A stretch of DNA of 64,000 bases from Diadema setosum (taxonomy: Eukaryota; Echinodermata; Echinoidea; Diadematoida; Diadematidae): NCBI GenBank assembly GCA_033980235.1, contig CM067072.1:13481871-13545870 (forward strand). The letters are read 5' to 3'. The notes under the pieces were generated by a model, which searched no databases, was not told the origin of the DNA, and was given only the letters and a program-made list of their open reading frames with translations. This document shows, piece by piece, positions 48,261 to 59,257 of the stretch. Position numbers and translations under genes: made by a program. The first letter of the stretch is position 1; each line of letters starts with the position of its first letter.

Positions 48261-51200
48261 GAGAAATTACCGTATCGACTAGAATAGAGCATGTTCAACT
48301 ACCAAAAGTTTTCACTCCATCTTGTGACTTGGTTGTTCATTGCTTCGAGCGAGCGTGCACCTCTTTTCCTTCTCGATGTTTGAGGTTTTCTCCTTGTAAT
48401 CTGAATCGTACAAGTCCATTTCAGCTTGTGTCATATCATCCTCTATTTTTTTTTTTTATTTGCTATGCAACCTTCTACATTATGTATTCAATTCTTCCCC
48501 TCCTTTCATTCTTTCATCTTTCGCTTGCTCACCTTTCTCTCTTTATTTCTTCATTCCTTCCATTCTTTGTTACTTCTCTGAATGGTGTTTACAGGGCCCT
48601 TTGGCAAGCTAGTCACACGTTCGTACGACACCGCACTCTCCGACGCTTTAGCACAAACAAACATGCATTTTCAGCCGCCAAATAGAAGACTATTTCCAAG
48701 TGCCCTGGCCCCCTGGCAGCCATTCATAATACATCTCCGGGCAAGCTGGCCTGAAAGCAGACAGCCAGCCAGCCGTGTACTACAGAAGGAATTAGGGGGG
48801 TACGGGAAAGCAAATAGCGAAAGGTTGTTGCCGGGAGAAACAGATAGCTCACTTACAGTCATCTTTAACATGATGTGCAGAGAGATGGGGGGGGGGAGGA
48901 GAGGGGCCAGATGGTTTGGAAGAGGGAGGGCATCCTCTTGATTCAACTTCCTCTGGAGTGAATCGCGAAGAGGAGAAGAGCAAGATGTGTGGCACGACAA
49001 ACTGAATACTTCCTTGCATGCAAGGATGGAGCAGAGGTACACTGCAAAGCCAGAAATAATCACAGAATGAAACTTTCGCAAACTGGAGCCGATGGCCCTT
49101 TTTAATACGCAGCATTAAAAATTTCAAGAATTGCCGACCATGAAAAAATTATGAGCACTCAGTGCCACTAGATCGAGATGAAATATGCATCTAGTACTCG
49201 GTATTTGGTGGCTTTATGTCAAATGAAACATAATGGCAGTATCAGAGAGTACCAGTATTTGTTTTGAGGCGTGTTACACACGGCTGTGTTAAATTTTGAA
49301 GTGCGACTTTGCATTCATATTTGATAATGTGCTAGGTCGAACTGTTACAGCAGCGGTACAATCCAACTTACTTGCACGGTGTACAGCGCTGCACTGGCAT
49401 TCACTGCTCTGTGTAGACAAAAACTTTTGCGTGCATTGTACTTGCCCAAATCTTGGTTCCTCACAGAAATTTGCAATTAAGTATCTGGTTTTACGGTACG
49501 TAAGACTACATCATTAAAGCTGTGGTATACAAGGTTGTAGGTATAGTAATGAAGGAATACTCTTTAAAAAAAAAAAGAGTTTGGTTCAGTTTGATTTTGA
49601 TTGGTCAATTACACAAAGTCCATTATTTTCTCAACAGCATGGACAAATTAGCAGAGTTAAATCAAAACATGAAGAGAGGAATATCTATCATGTACAGTCC
49701 AGACAAGAATCAACACAGGGGTGGATGCACCGAAGTATTTTTTTCAGCAATTTTATATCTGAACCATACTTCTTGAGCTACACAAATCTTGTTTTATTTT
49801 TCTGTGACTAGATGTTTGAATTTTGTCAGGGTTCTCATAAGATCCATGTTGCATTTTCCATGGTGCCTACACTGATCCAAAGTATCTTCTCTATTATTTT
49901 ATGAGTTTTCTATACTCTATGTTTTTGTTAATGATCATTCAAATTAGTGTGGCTTGGAAGTTAAGGGTTCTGCCTATAGGACAAGTTAACTTTTATAATT
50001 CAAATGTAAATGTGCTACCGCGATTACATGTGCCTGTGATATCTGTAGTGGCTGAGATGTTACTTAAAGCTGCTGAAGGTGTGGATCTATTTTCGTTTGA
50101 TACATTGCCATTGCCTTTCAAATTAGGGCCACAGCCATTCATGAACCTCAGCCTCCAGTGAGGAGGTGCCAAACGCATCAGTGAGATGGGGCTTGTGGAT
50201 GCAGCTGATGCGGGGTAGAGAGGAGACATCAGGGAGGAGGAAAAGGAGGAAAAAGAGGAGGATGGGGAGGATGGGGAGGGGGAGGGGAATGTAGGATGGG
50301 ATGATTAAAGACTGGGGGCCATGTTCAATTGCTTGCTCGAGGACCGGTCCCAATGGGGAGAAGACTCGAAATTGACACTTCACAACATCTGGGGCGCATT
50401 TGACGGCTGCGAGTAGATCAGATCTCTACATAAGCGTTCCTGCCGCTTGCCGCATTGTGCGCAGAGGGTCATTACGAAATGAACCCGATTGAAAGGCTGC
50501 ACGTGTTCCGCCAGTCGCGAGAATGTCTTCCCGCCTTGTAAATGCATTCAAACAGTAATGTTGTAGCATGCGCCAGCTGCTCAAACATCGCTGAAAAATT
50601 TCATTCAGTTTCAGCCTCACCGCGACAGTGTCTACGGTGATGACAACAAAAGGAGCAAAGGGGATGGTGCAAAAGACATTGGGCCACTGACGTTAAGGGC
50701 AGCACGTTTTTGACTCTTTGACATTTCGCGGTCCGAAGGTCAGATATATTCGTTAACAATACATCGCTTATGATGTTACTCGATGAGAGCTTTGCATGAA
50801 ATAGGTTGTGTATGGCCGTGAGGATTCTGAGGAGGAGGGGGGAGGGGCATTAGGCTATCATTTGTCGCAAATCACGTGTGTTCTTGGCAGACACACCGGC
50901 CGGCCGGCGCTCTTCCCTTTCATTTTGGTGTCTCCTCAGGGTGCCCACAGAAAATGATCAATTCTCGGGCCTATAAATGTCACGCACAGTTATGTAGGAA
51001 AAACTCAGTAGGGTGATTGCTCCCTCACAGGGGGGCAACAAGGGGGTAGGACAGGGGGAAGAAAAACAGGGCTAATCGACTACCCATCAACGTTAATGCA
51101 CCTGCATGATGAAAACTGTGGTAAAGGGAAGGTGGGGGGAAAAGAGATTCAAAAGGAATCTTAAAACAGCACACGCATTACTGTGTAAGCCATGAAGCAG

Positions 51201-51303
51201 CTCTGGATACAGAATGAATATCACCAAACTAGCAGGAGAATGAGGAATTTCAATCAGCAAGCTATGCCAACCTTGTATGTTCTAAAAGTATACTATGTAT
51301 CCT
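48261..51303. other. Mixed stretch with purine tract
   Basis: Contains a GC-richer segment at 48,590-48,960, AT-rich DNA to 50.1 kb, a purine-only tract at 50.23-50.29 kb and a complex segment at 50,330-50,960. That segment has open frames on both strands and no recognised motif. No gene supported. Confidence 0.5.
50231..50289. repeat. Polypurine tract (GGA/GAA-rich)
   Basis: About 59 nt almost entirely of G and A with GGGGAGGATGGGGAGG-type internal repeats. It can form triplex (H-DNA) or quadruplex structures. Confidence 0.85.
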
Positions 51304-51493
51304 GGGGTCCGTTTCATGAAGTCATCACATAAAAGTCTTCGCATAAATCTAAGAATGGCAAAAGTCATGCATATGTAGCTACGAGAGACTTTCACAGAGA
51401 GGTATAATCCATTTCATTATAGAAGTCTCTCATGTATCCTTAATCTGAGCGAAAAGTCTCTAATACTAGTAAGACTTTCATGAAACGGGCCCC
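51304..51493. mobile_element. 190-bp TIR element (MITE)
   Basis: The left end GGGGTCCGTTTCATGAA and right end TTCATGAAACGGGCCCC are inverted repeats with one mismatch, and looser inverted similarity (AGTCTT, GAGAGACTT/AAGTCTCT) continues inward. No clear target-site duplication is visible. GGGGCCCGTTTCAT-type ends are, to my recollection, common among short elements of marine invertebrates. Confidence 0.75.
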
Positions 51494-51784
51494 TGTTGCA
51501 GTCTACTCATTGTTGATCTACTGTACATGTACTTCGCTTGAGCTAACATGTAGAAACAGGATGGGGACATGACGTATGTTTTGAAAGTTCACTGCGCACA
51601 GTTACACACTTCAACGAATCAGTGTTCAAACGGTTCAAAAATATGGACTGAGAAAGATCAAGGCGCCACACTCGTTCACCTCGCGGGGGTAAAGCAGCGG
51701 GGCCTCCTGCACGGAAACTACGCGGAAGAGATACCAGCACTGCCTGATGTCATGCCCTAATATAATGGCCGCCAATCTAGGATT

Positions 51785-52003
51785 TCATGTTTCACATTTC
51801 TCAAATCCATTACTGCACACCCGTTTCCAGAGGAGGACGAGGGCCACAAAGGCGAGCATTGATCTCCTCGAGATGATTGAAAGCGACACCATCCCGGGCC
51901 TGGCCTCGGAGCAAGACAGCATTCGCATCTGCTTCGGCTGCACCACCACCGGTATATACGTAATGATATCATCTCTATGCCATTTCCGCCTCCAATCCTG
52001 CAT
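51785..52003 (-). CDS. Candidate terminal exon, unknown protein
   Basis: On the minus strand a strong acceptor (TTCGTTTTCTTACAG) is followed by 72 codons from ATG to a TGA at 51,785-51,787. The peptide starts MQDWRRKWHRDDIITYI, contains a hydrophobic MLAFVALVLLW segment and ends GFEKCET. GC at codon positions 1, 2 and 3 is about 47, 43 and 65 percent by hand count, a coding-like order. The plus strand offers a rival internal exon at 51,831-51,951 (acceptor CCCGTTTCCAG, donor GGTATAT, GC at codon position 3 about 83 percent; peptide from KASIDLLEMIES to CFGCTTT). Only one can be right, and I recognise neither. The whole segment 51,740-52,090 is a GC-rich island. Confidence 0.35.
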   Translation of the reverse strand: MQDWRRKWHRDDIITYIPVVVQPKQMRMLSCSEARPGMVSLSIISRRSMLAFVALVLLWKRVCSNGFEKCET

Positions 52004-52120
52004 CTGTAAGAAAACGAACCGCACCCAGAGGACTCGTTTGGAGGAACGTCTCTGGCGATAATTGCTAATAAAACCAAAAATTAATGGCAAGAGTCAGGTG
52101 TTTGATGTATTGTTTTTACC

Positions 52121-52123
<3 letters not shown>

Positions 52124-52170
<47 letters not shown>
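52124..52170. repeat. (GT)n microsatellite
   Basis: About 23 uninterrupted GT units. Confidence 0.95.
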
Positions 52171-52173
<3 letters not shown>

Positions 52174-53981
52174 CATGTAAAAAACAATTTCTGCATAATT
52201 GCCCTCGTTAAAATTTGTCCTCAAATGGCACCTCCATTATATCAGCTAATCAGTTCTTGAGTTTATGGGAGGTAGACAAATCTAAATCACAGCATTCTTT
52301 TCAACTTTGGATTGCCGTCTTGATCAGCTGTTTCCTGATAAGAACAAATGGAATTATGATATCATTCTATTGTTCTCTTTCGACACTTTGATATGTGCAA
52401 TCATGTGGAACAATTTCAAATGAAGTCCCTGCCAACTATGAGAAAGAAGTTCCCTGTGAGGAGTTCATTGCTTCAATCAGCAACCACAATCTATTTCAAT
52501 CATTAATGAGGAAGGTGGAGTGAATTCAAGCATCTCAATGACACAACAAAAACTTCGGAAGCGATTTCTAAGCACTGAATTATCAACCCTACTCTACCAT
52601 CCATGACCAGACTCAAAGACTAAATGTACTCCCTAATGAGCATTTATCTGGCATTGAGCCATTTCAGACCAGCAAACTTGAATCACATTTCATCCCAAGC
52701 CATGCATGTTTCTCAAATCATGTTTGGTTAATCGCAGTCAACTGTAGGCACTTTCCATTTATCAAGGTTTTGCTCAACATTTCAACCTCTGTAAAAATGA
52801 TTGTGGAGGTGGCTTTCATCTTGACCCTGTATTCACTGGTCCCATAGTGCATGTACACAGACCATGTACTCCAGCATTTAGGCTTGTGTGTTTGATTAAT
52901 TAGGTGTCTGATCAACAAGTTATTAAGTTTGTGACACAGATGTTGCAGGTCCTATGCAATGTTGTTTGCAGTTGGTTGGGTAGGCAAGATAATTAATTTC
53001 AGTTTTCAACAATCTGTAACACATTCAGAAATTATGCAATTCAGAGGTATGATTACAAACGTCTACTTTTGTAAGTGTGAAAGCCCTCATGTTTTTGTTT
53101 TTGTTTTTCTAATTCCCTATCAAAAATCCTCACCACGGAGGACTCTTCTGCCGCTGGCGATATGTATGATACACACGCGTTGACAAGGCTCAAATTCTGC
53201 AAATTAATATGCCAAAATTCCCCCATTTGCGGGGCGCTGATGAGCGACAGCAATTATCCCATCATAATCTCCAGCAAGCACCACATACCCCGCCACTTGA
53301 TGAGCCGAGCGCTGCCACCGGGAGGGGGGTCAGGCACGCTGGGAGTGCTGTGCAAAATTAACATGTGTTGGCCCAGAAATGAGCGGTCAAAATAGCAGAA
53401 ATAACCAGGTGACCACTTCAATGTTGATACACACACAAAAGCTGATTTCTCATCCATACGCCGCGCTTCTAAAAACCACCCTCTATATCTATCTCCCTCA
53501 CATACATACATACACAGACACTGAAAGCTACCATATGCAAGTCCTAGGCATGGTATATATATCCAGGGCACCTCCCTGATATATCAGAGCATACTGTATT
53601 GATTGTCCACTGGTGGAAAGCCTGCATATTACACAGGGCTTCTCTCTTTCCAATCAAATTGTGAGGCTTGTTTCAATTCACATTTCTATAGACTTTAAGA
53701 AGGTCCTCCTCGAGTATAGTAGAAAGAAAAAAAAACAAAAAACACTTGCCTGGTTCTTGTAGGTAAAACAACACCTTTTCAGCATTTCATAAATCAATAA
53801 TGATTCCTTTCCCAAACTCTTTCTTCGCTAAAATGGAAAAGTGTATGAAACAAAGAAAATGAACATGAAAGCACATCTCTATTGGTCAGATAACTATGTA
53901 TTTCCTTTTATCAAACTTATCTTAACAATACCAAGAGTACCACAAGTATCTGCTGAATGTTATTGCGCACAGACATCTTAA
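52171..53981. other. Gene-poor stretch
   Basis: AT-rich unique DNA with one complex GC-richer segment at 53,130-53,390. That segment is open on both strands for 70-100 codons, with no recognised motif. Confidence 0.55.
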
Positions 53982-53985
53982 TTAA

Positions 53986-54547
53986 AGGACAAGTTCACCT
54001 TCATAAACATAAGGATTCAGAGAATGCAACAATATTAGTAGAACACATCAGTGAAAGTTTGAGGAAAATTGGACAATCGATGCAAAAGTTATGAATTTTT
54101 AAAATGTTTGTGTTGGAACTGCTGGATGAGGAGACTACTAAGGCTCATGATGTCATATGAGTACAACAGCATAAAGAAAATGTAAAGAAAATTCCACATA
54201 TTTTCACTTTTTTCGCATAATAAAAGAGCACTTGACTTGCCTCTTTCTAAAGGCAATGGGAATAATATTACCCATAACATATGTCAGTAACGAGTCAAGG
54301 GAATGTGTACTTTTTTCAAAAGATGAAATTTTGTGAAATTCTCTTTGTATTTTCCTTATATTGTTGTACGCATGTGACATCATACACTGTAGTAGTCTTC
54401 TCATCCAGCGGTGACTGCACAAAAACTTCAAAAATTCATAACTTTTGAACGGATTGTCCGATTTTCCTCAAACTTTCAATGATGTGTTCTACTATAAATA
54501 TTGCTACATTCTCTCATTCCTTATGTTAATGAAGGTGAACTTGTACT
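53986..54547. mobile_element. 562-bp palindromic TTAA element, subfamily A
   Basis: Nearly the whole element is two inverted arms. The ends AGGACAAGTTCACCTTCAT and ATGAAGGTGAACTTGTACT mirror each other, with TTAA directly outside both (53,982-53,985 and 54,548-54,551). The arms share the core AAGTTTGAGGAAAATYGG, a CAAAAGTTATGAATTTTT block and GATGAGRAGACTACTA with the element at 54,973-55,529. The outermost 30-40 bp are unrelated between the two. No transposase frame is present. The 75-codon minus and 63-codon minus frames here are only translations of the repeat. Confidence 0.9.
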
Positions 54548-54972
54548 TTAAAGGACTGCAACTGCTGTACAAAGCACACACTAATCTCCCACTAGCCTAT
54601 TTCATAATGGTGATTGCAATATTATACCAAATCACCTTTCTGACTGCTATGGTCATTAGTTGCACTCACATTTTAATTACCAATCTCATTGGCGAAATAT
54701 CATGATAATAGGGAGCACTGTAATTAATTTGGTGCCATTCTCTTGCCATGGTATTTCTGGTAAGCACTGTGCATGTGCATATCTCCTATGGGGAAAAGAC
54801 ATGAAATCTGTCAGGTCAAGTGATGAATACACCAATGTAAGATCGGTGGTATTTTGTGGCATCTTTCACATTCAAATCTTACATGCCTATTTCGTGCAAT
54901 GTTAGAATTACCATCCTGAACAATAACTTTGTGAGGTATTCTGAAGTACACTATCTTCCCATTACAAATTAA
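54548..54972. other. Spacer between two related TTAA elements
   Basis: 425 bp of unique AT-rich sequence, bounded by the TTAA duplications of the two palindromes. No feature seen. Confidence 0.6.
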
Positions 54973-55529
54973 AGGGAAGGTAAACCTCAAAAGCAATGTG
55001 GATTGAGTGAAAGCAGCAACATTAGTAGAACACATCAGTGAAAGTTTGAGGAAAATCGGACAATCGATGCAAAAGTTATGAATTTTTAAAGTTTTGGTGT
55101 TGGAACCGCTGGATGAGGAGACTACTAGAGGATATGACGTATGAGTGGACAACAATACAAAGAAAATATAAAGGAAATTCAACAAAAATTCACTTTTCTA
55201 GAATAATGAACGAGCAATGGACCAACCTCTTTCAGAAAGCAGGGGGAATAATTGCTACCCTTAACATATGTCAATATCAAGTTGATGGAATTTGTAATTT
55301 TCATGAAAAATTGATTTTTGTAGTATTTTCTTTATATTTTTTGATATTGTAGTCCACTCATACATCATAACCTCTAGTAGTCTCCTCATCCAGCGGTTCC
55401 AACACCAAAACTTTAAAAATTCATAACTTTTGCATCGGTTGTCCGATTTTCTTCAAACTTTCACTGTTGTGTTCTACTAATGTTACTGCTTTCACTCAAT
55501 CCACATTGCTCTTGGGGTTTATCTTCCCT
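54973..55529. mobile_element. 557-bp palindromic TTAA element, subfamily B
   Basis: The ends AGGGAAGGTAAACCTCAA and TTGGGGTTTATCTTCCCT are inverted repeats, with TTAA outside both (54,969-54,972 and 55,530-55,533). The arms are about 230 bp and include the core shared with subfamily A, in better arm-to-arm agreement than A. TTAA duplication and short G-rich ends fit the piggyBac superfamily by analogy. Mobilisation in trans is inferred, since nothing inside encodes a transposase. Confidence 0.9.
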
Positions 55530-56454
55530 TTAACACACGAATGCTGCAGTATTTCACCATCAACATGAATGCACATATTGTTACGCTGCCACCTGAACAA
55601 TTGCAAGCCTGAAGGAGACTGGCGAAATACCAATCTGACCAATTAAAGTGACCTCCATTCCAGAACAATTCTATTCTGACCTGCTGGTCAAAAGGCCCTT
55701 AGATAGACCTGCCAAGACCACAGTCCACTTTGCCTTTACCTGCTGACCTCTCTGAAGAAGTGATCGCAAACAAATGTTTTCAGTTGAGGTCACTCTGGCA
55801 GAAAAGGACTACCAAACACAAGCCGAATGCTGATGCTGAAAGACATGGCTAATGGCAAACACTGTCCTTCAAGCCACCTGCAAGTTTTCATGGAGTCTCA
55901 GGGTGCTGAATTTTTCTTCTTCTTTTTTTAAATGCATTCATTCAAAATGCAATTGTGCCCCCCCCCCCCCCTCATATTGATATCAAGGGCATTTCAAAAT
56001 GGCAATTCAAAAGTGAAGATTGCAGAATCTTCTACTGTGAAAGCTGCTGTTTGCATGAGGGTTAAATTTTCGCAAATTTCACAAATCGATGTACATTGGG
56101 CTGCTAAGTTAACAACACATAAAAATGGTGCCACCTGATCGTGATAGCGTTAAATCTAACAGTTCGACAGCCCATGTGTCAAATTGCTATACAGCAACAT
56201 CTCGCGAAAAAACGGTGATGACCTCCTCATTTGTGACAATATCTGCACGCTAAAATAGCAGCTTTTACAGTATTCATTCTTTTGCAGAAATGGCACTCAA
56301 ACACTTCAGGATGGACCTGCCCTCACTTTCATCCATAAATGTGAAAGGGGTCAGGCTTTATATTGGCGCCAACGGCTACTCTGCACTCCTTCAGTTAAAG
56401 GATACAGCAATGCACAGAGAGAGCCATGAAATTCAGCTTTTGTCTGCATGAATA

Positions 56455-56458
<4 letters not shown>

Positions 56459-56503
<45 letters not shown>
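56459..56503. repeat. (TG)n with TA interruptions
   Basis: Fourteen pure TG units, then TATG-interrupted ones. Confidence 0.95.
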
Positions 56504-56504
<1 letters not shown>

Positions 56505-58196
56505 AACTATGAATAATATCAATCTAAGTGACAGCCCACGTTCAATTTCGGGATAAAACTTTCACCGCACTTAGGGGCAAATTCTTTGAGTGAAAGTGCT
56601 GCTTAAAGTCAACTTAATTCATTCCATTTGTGCATCTCCCCTGATCTCTCTAAATTTTATTCAAAAACCATCTCTAGAAGGTCTATTCATTTCCAAACAT
56701 CCTTCTCAACTAGTTGACTAGTTCTGTGCTTTATTGATGTCTCTCCTTGAATTTGATAAAGATATTCACTCCCACGTATTTCCATGAACAAGCATTTTCG
56801 ATGCATATCACAATATTCTTGCGCTATCTCAGACAGACTTGTTGTACTATACAACAGAGTAAAATGTAAACATGTCATCTTTACAGATGCTTTTAAAAGA
56901 TTAATTTCACCATATGAAAAAAAAAATGGGGGCAGTTTCCATTTCCTATCCGTACCATTAAATTACTTAAAAAAAAACACAACAACAATGGCGTTGGAAA
57001 CACAATTTCCCACACATAACCTCTCTTCCAATAAAAGTCTGTTCCGTTAAATAACCACTTGGTCTTGATGCACAGCAGTGGAAAAAAGAAGCACTGACAT
57101 TCCTTTCAACCCCAGCCATAATTTTCAGCAAGCTTTGCCAAAAGGTTCATTGAGGAATGACAGGTTGACTCTTCCTAATTGTTTTCCTTTCAAAGGAATC
57201 TTTGCTATTGCTTCTATCAAAGAAAAAGAAAAAAAAAAGGGCATTCATCTGCAAGGACGTATCATGGTTGATGGTTTCAATCAGTAGACTCATTCACAGG
57301 TTTTGTGGGATTTTCCCTCCTCTTTCCTTTTCTGGAACAGCAACTTTGGCAAGTTATTAAACTATTGTTCTATAAACACATGTATATTTTAACTGTATTA
57401 TTACAGTTACTCTTTGATATATATAACATAACTTCTTATGTTTCCTTTTTTGTTATTATTGGTTACCAATGTGACTGAAACACATCACTCAGTGTCATTC
57501 AATGACTTAACACTAAGAACTCCAAGCGAATAAAACACTTATGATGGATTATACATAAATCTCTGCATAACTGAAATATAATCAAGAGCTAAAGAATGCT
57601 TTATTTCCCACAAAGGTCATTCCATACAATATCTGCAGCAATGCATAATGCATTTGGCATTGGCAAACATTTGCCAAAATTACAAGGCCTCCTGCGACGG
57701 AAATGAGGGGAAAAACGGGCACGTCTTCTCCCATCCATCAAATTATCAGACGGCAGTGCTGCTGAACATATCTTTACTCATTTTATTAAAATCATCATCC
57801 AGCTGAATTCAGCATTCTAATGCCTCATCATAAAAACAGGCCACCAGTGTAAAGAACCTTGTGTCTCCAAATGGAACAATAATTGCTTAAATTCAGTTTG
57901 TCCAACTAAAACAATATGAGCTTCCCGATCTAATCTTGACCGTTGTTACATTTCTGATGCTGGTCACATTCCATTAATTCTCTCCAGGTGCGTACATCCC
58001 GCTGAAAGGTTTACAAGTTATAGGCTATCATACGAATTGATGACTGAAAAAGAAAACCAAAGTGAGGATGTGGTATACCATCCAAAATTCTGCAAACACG
58101 CACCATGGTCTTATTCGCACCGACTTGCCTTGGAGATATTCCCTTCGGAGAACTTTCCGCAGCTCCATTCTGTTGGCGCGATGACTGGTTTATTTC

Positions 58197-58217
58197 CAAG
58201 TTTCAAGTTTCAAGTTT
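58197..58217. repeat. (CAAGTTT)3
   Basis: Three perfect heptamers, followed by a fourth degenerate unit (ATTTCAT). Confidence 0.85.
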
Positions 58218-58400
58218 ATTTCATATTTCCACTTTCTCAGTGATGGGATTACAAAGTGATTGACAATAAAATTGACAATTTCCCTTTGAATGCACAAGGA
58301 ATTTTCATGGGTCTTCAGTGATTTCTCAGTCTTGGGTGATATACCACAACTACTGGAACCAAGCATCTGAACCACTTTCATGACCTACTTTCCCAGTTTG

Positions 58401-58434
58401 AAAAACAAAACAAAACAAAACACAAAACAAAACA
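58401..58434. repeat. (AAAAC)n microsatellite
   Basis: Six units with one CAC interruption; a 14-nt A-run follows at 58,451. Confidence 0.9.
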
Positions 58435-58826
58435 GAAGGAATCTTATCCAAAAAAAAAAAAAAAGAAGTTGACACTTGCAACCAATCACGAACTCCCTTA
58501 CCCTTTGACTTTTGTTTTTCTTATCATAACACAGGTATACTCCTCAAAAAACTTTTTTTAAAGTCTTAATGAGGAAAAAAAGTAAGAGGTAAATGTGCAG
58601 AAATGCAAGCATCATACATTTACTGAGATATGATAATGGCGTGATAAATAACAACTGCACTGCACCAAAGCCTTCAGTTTTGACCAGCTATTACAATTGT
58701 ACCTCCTGAATCACACTTCTCGTATGCACATCTCATACAGTATATGGTTTGGATGCAAAATGAGCAGAACTTGATCAAAGCTATCATCAATCCTGATGAG
58801 CACTCTTCTTTTCTTTTCTTTTTTTT

Positions 58827-58837
58827 GGGGGGGGGGG
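58827..58837. repeat. Poly(T)-poly(G) junction
   Basis: A CTTTT-rich tract and eight T pass into eleven G. Confidence 0.9.
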
Positions 58838-58891
58838 TTCAATAATAAACTTCTTGAGATACCATTGATATGTTTTGGGGTATTACTTTGA

Positions 58892-59000
58892 TGTTTCAAT
58901 TGGTATTTTTCTTTTGAATTACACTCATAAAAATTGGTACAAAAAATGTTTTAATTGGCATTTTCTCCTTTCAATTGTACTCATAAAAATGGGTTAAAAA
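58892..59000. repeat. 55-bp tandem duplication
   Basis: Copy 1 (58,892-58,946) and copy 2 (58,947-59,000) align throughout: TGTTTCAATTGG/TGTTTTAATTGG, ACTCATAAAAATTGG/ACTCATAAAAATGGG. About 80 percent identical by eye. Confidence 0.85.
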
Positions 59001-59225
59001 GTGCAGAAGCATTGAAGAAAAGAAAGACTATGAATCCTCCGTGGAGCAAAGTTAGACATATTCATGTAATGTATGTGAAAGGGTAGACTCCGTGAAGAGA
59101 ACTGGTCAAAATGGCGCCTACAACCCAACCACACTGTCCACAGTCCACCTGACATGAGCATGGAGGGCCGGAGCCATTTGTTTGACCGTCAGTCACCGCA
59201 AAATTGCAATCGGCCACCTTCTTGT

Positions 59226-59257
59226 GAGGAGGAGGAGGAGGAAGAGAGAGAGGAGGA
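59226..59257. repeat. (GAG)n/GA tract
   Basis: GAG triplets followed by GA repeats; it encodes poly-Glu in the plus frame but shows no other sign of a gene. Confidence 0.9.

Noticed and set aside
55837..55871. miR-71-like word TGAAAGACATGG with a short hairpin partner
   Set aside because: Only 12 bases agree with what I recall of the mature miRNA and the stem is nine pairs with a mismatch; a real precursor needs a ~22-nt duplex.
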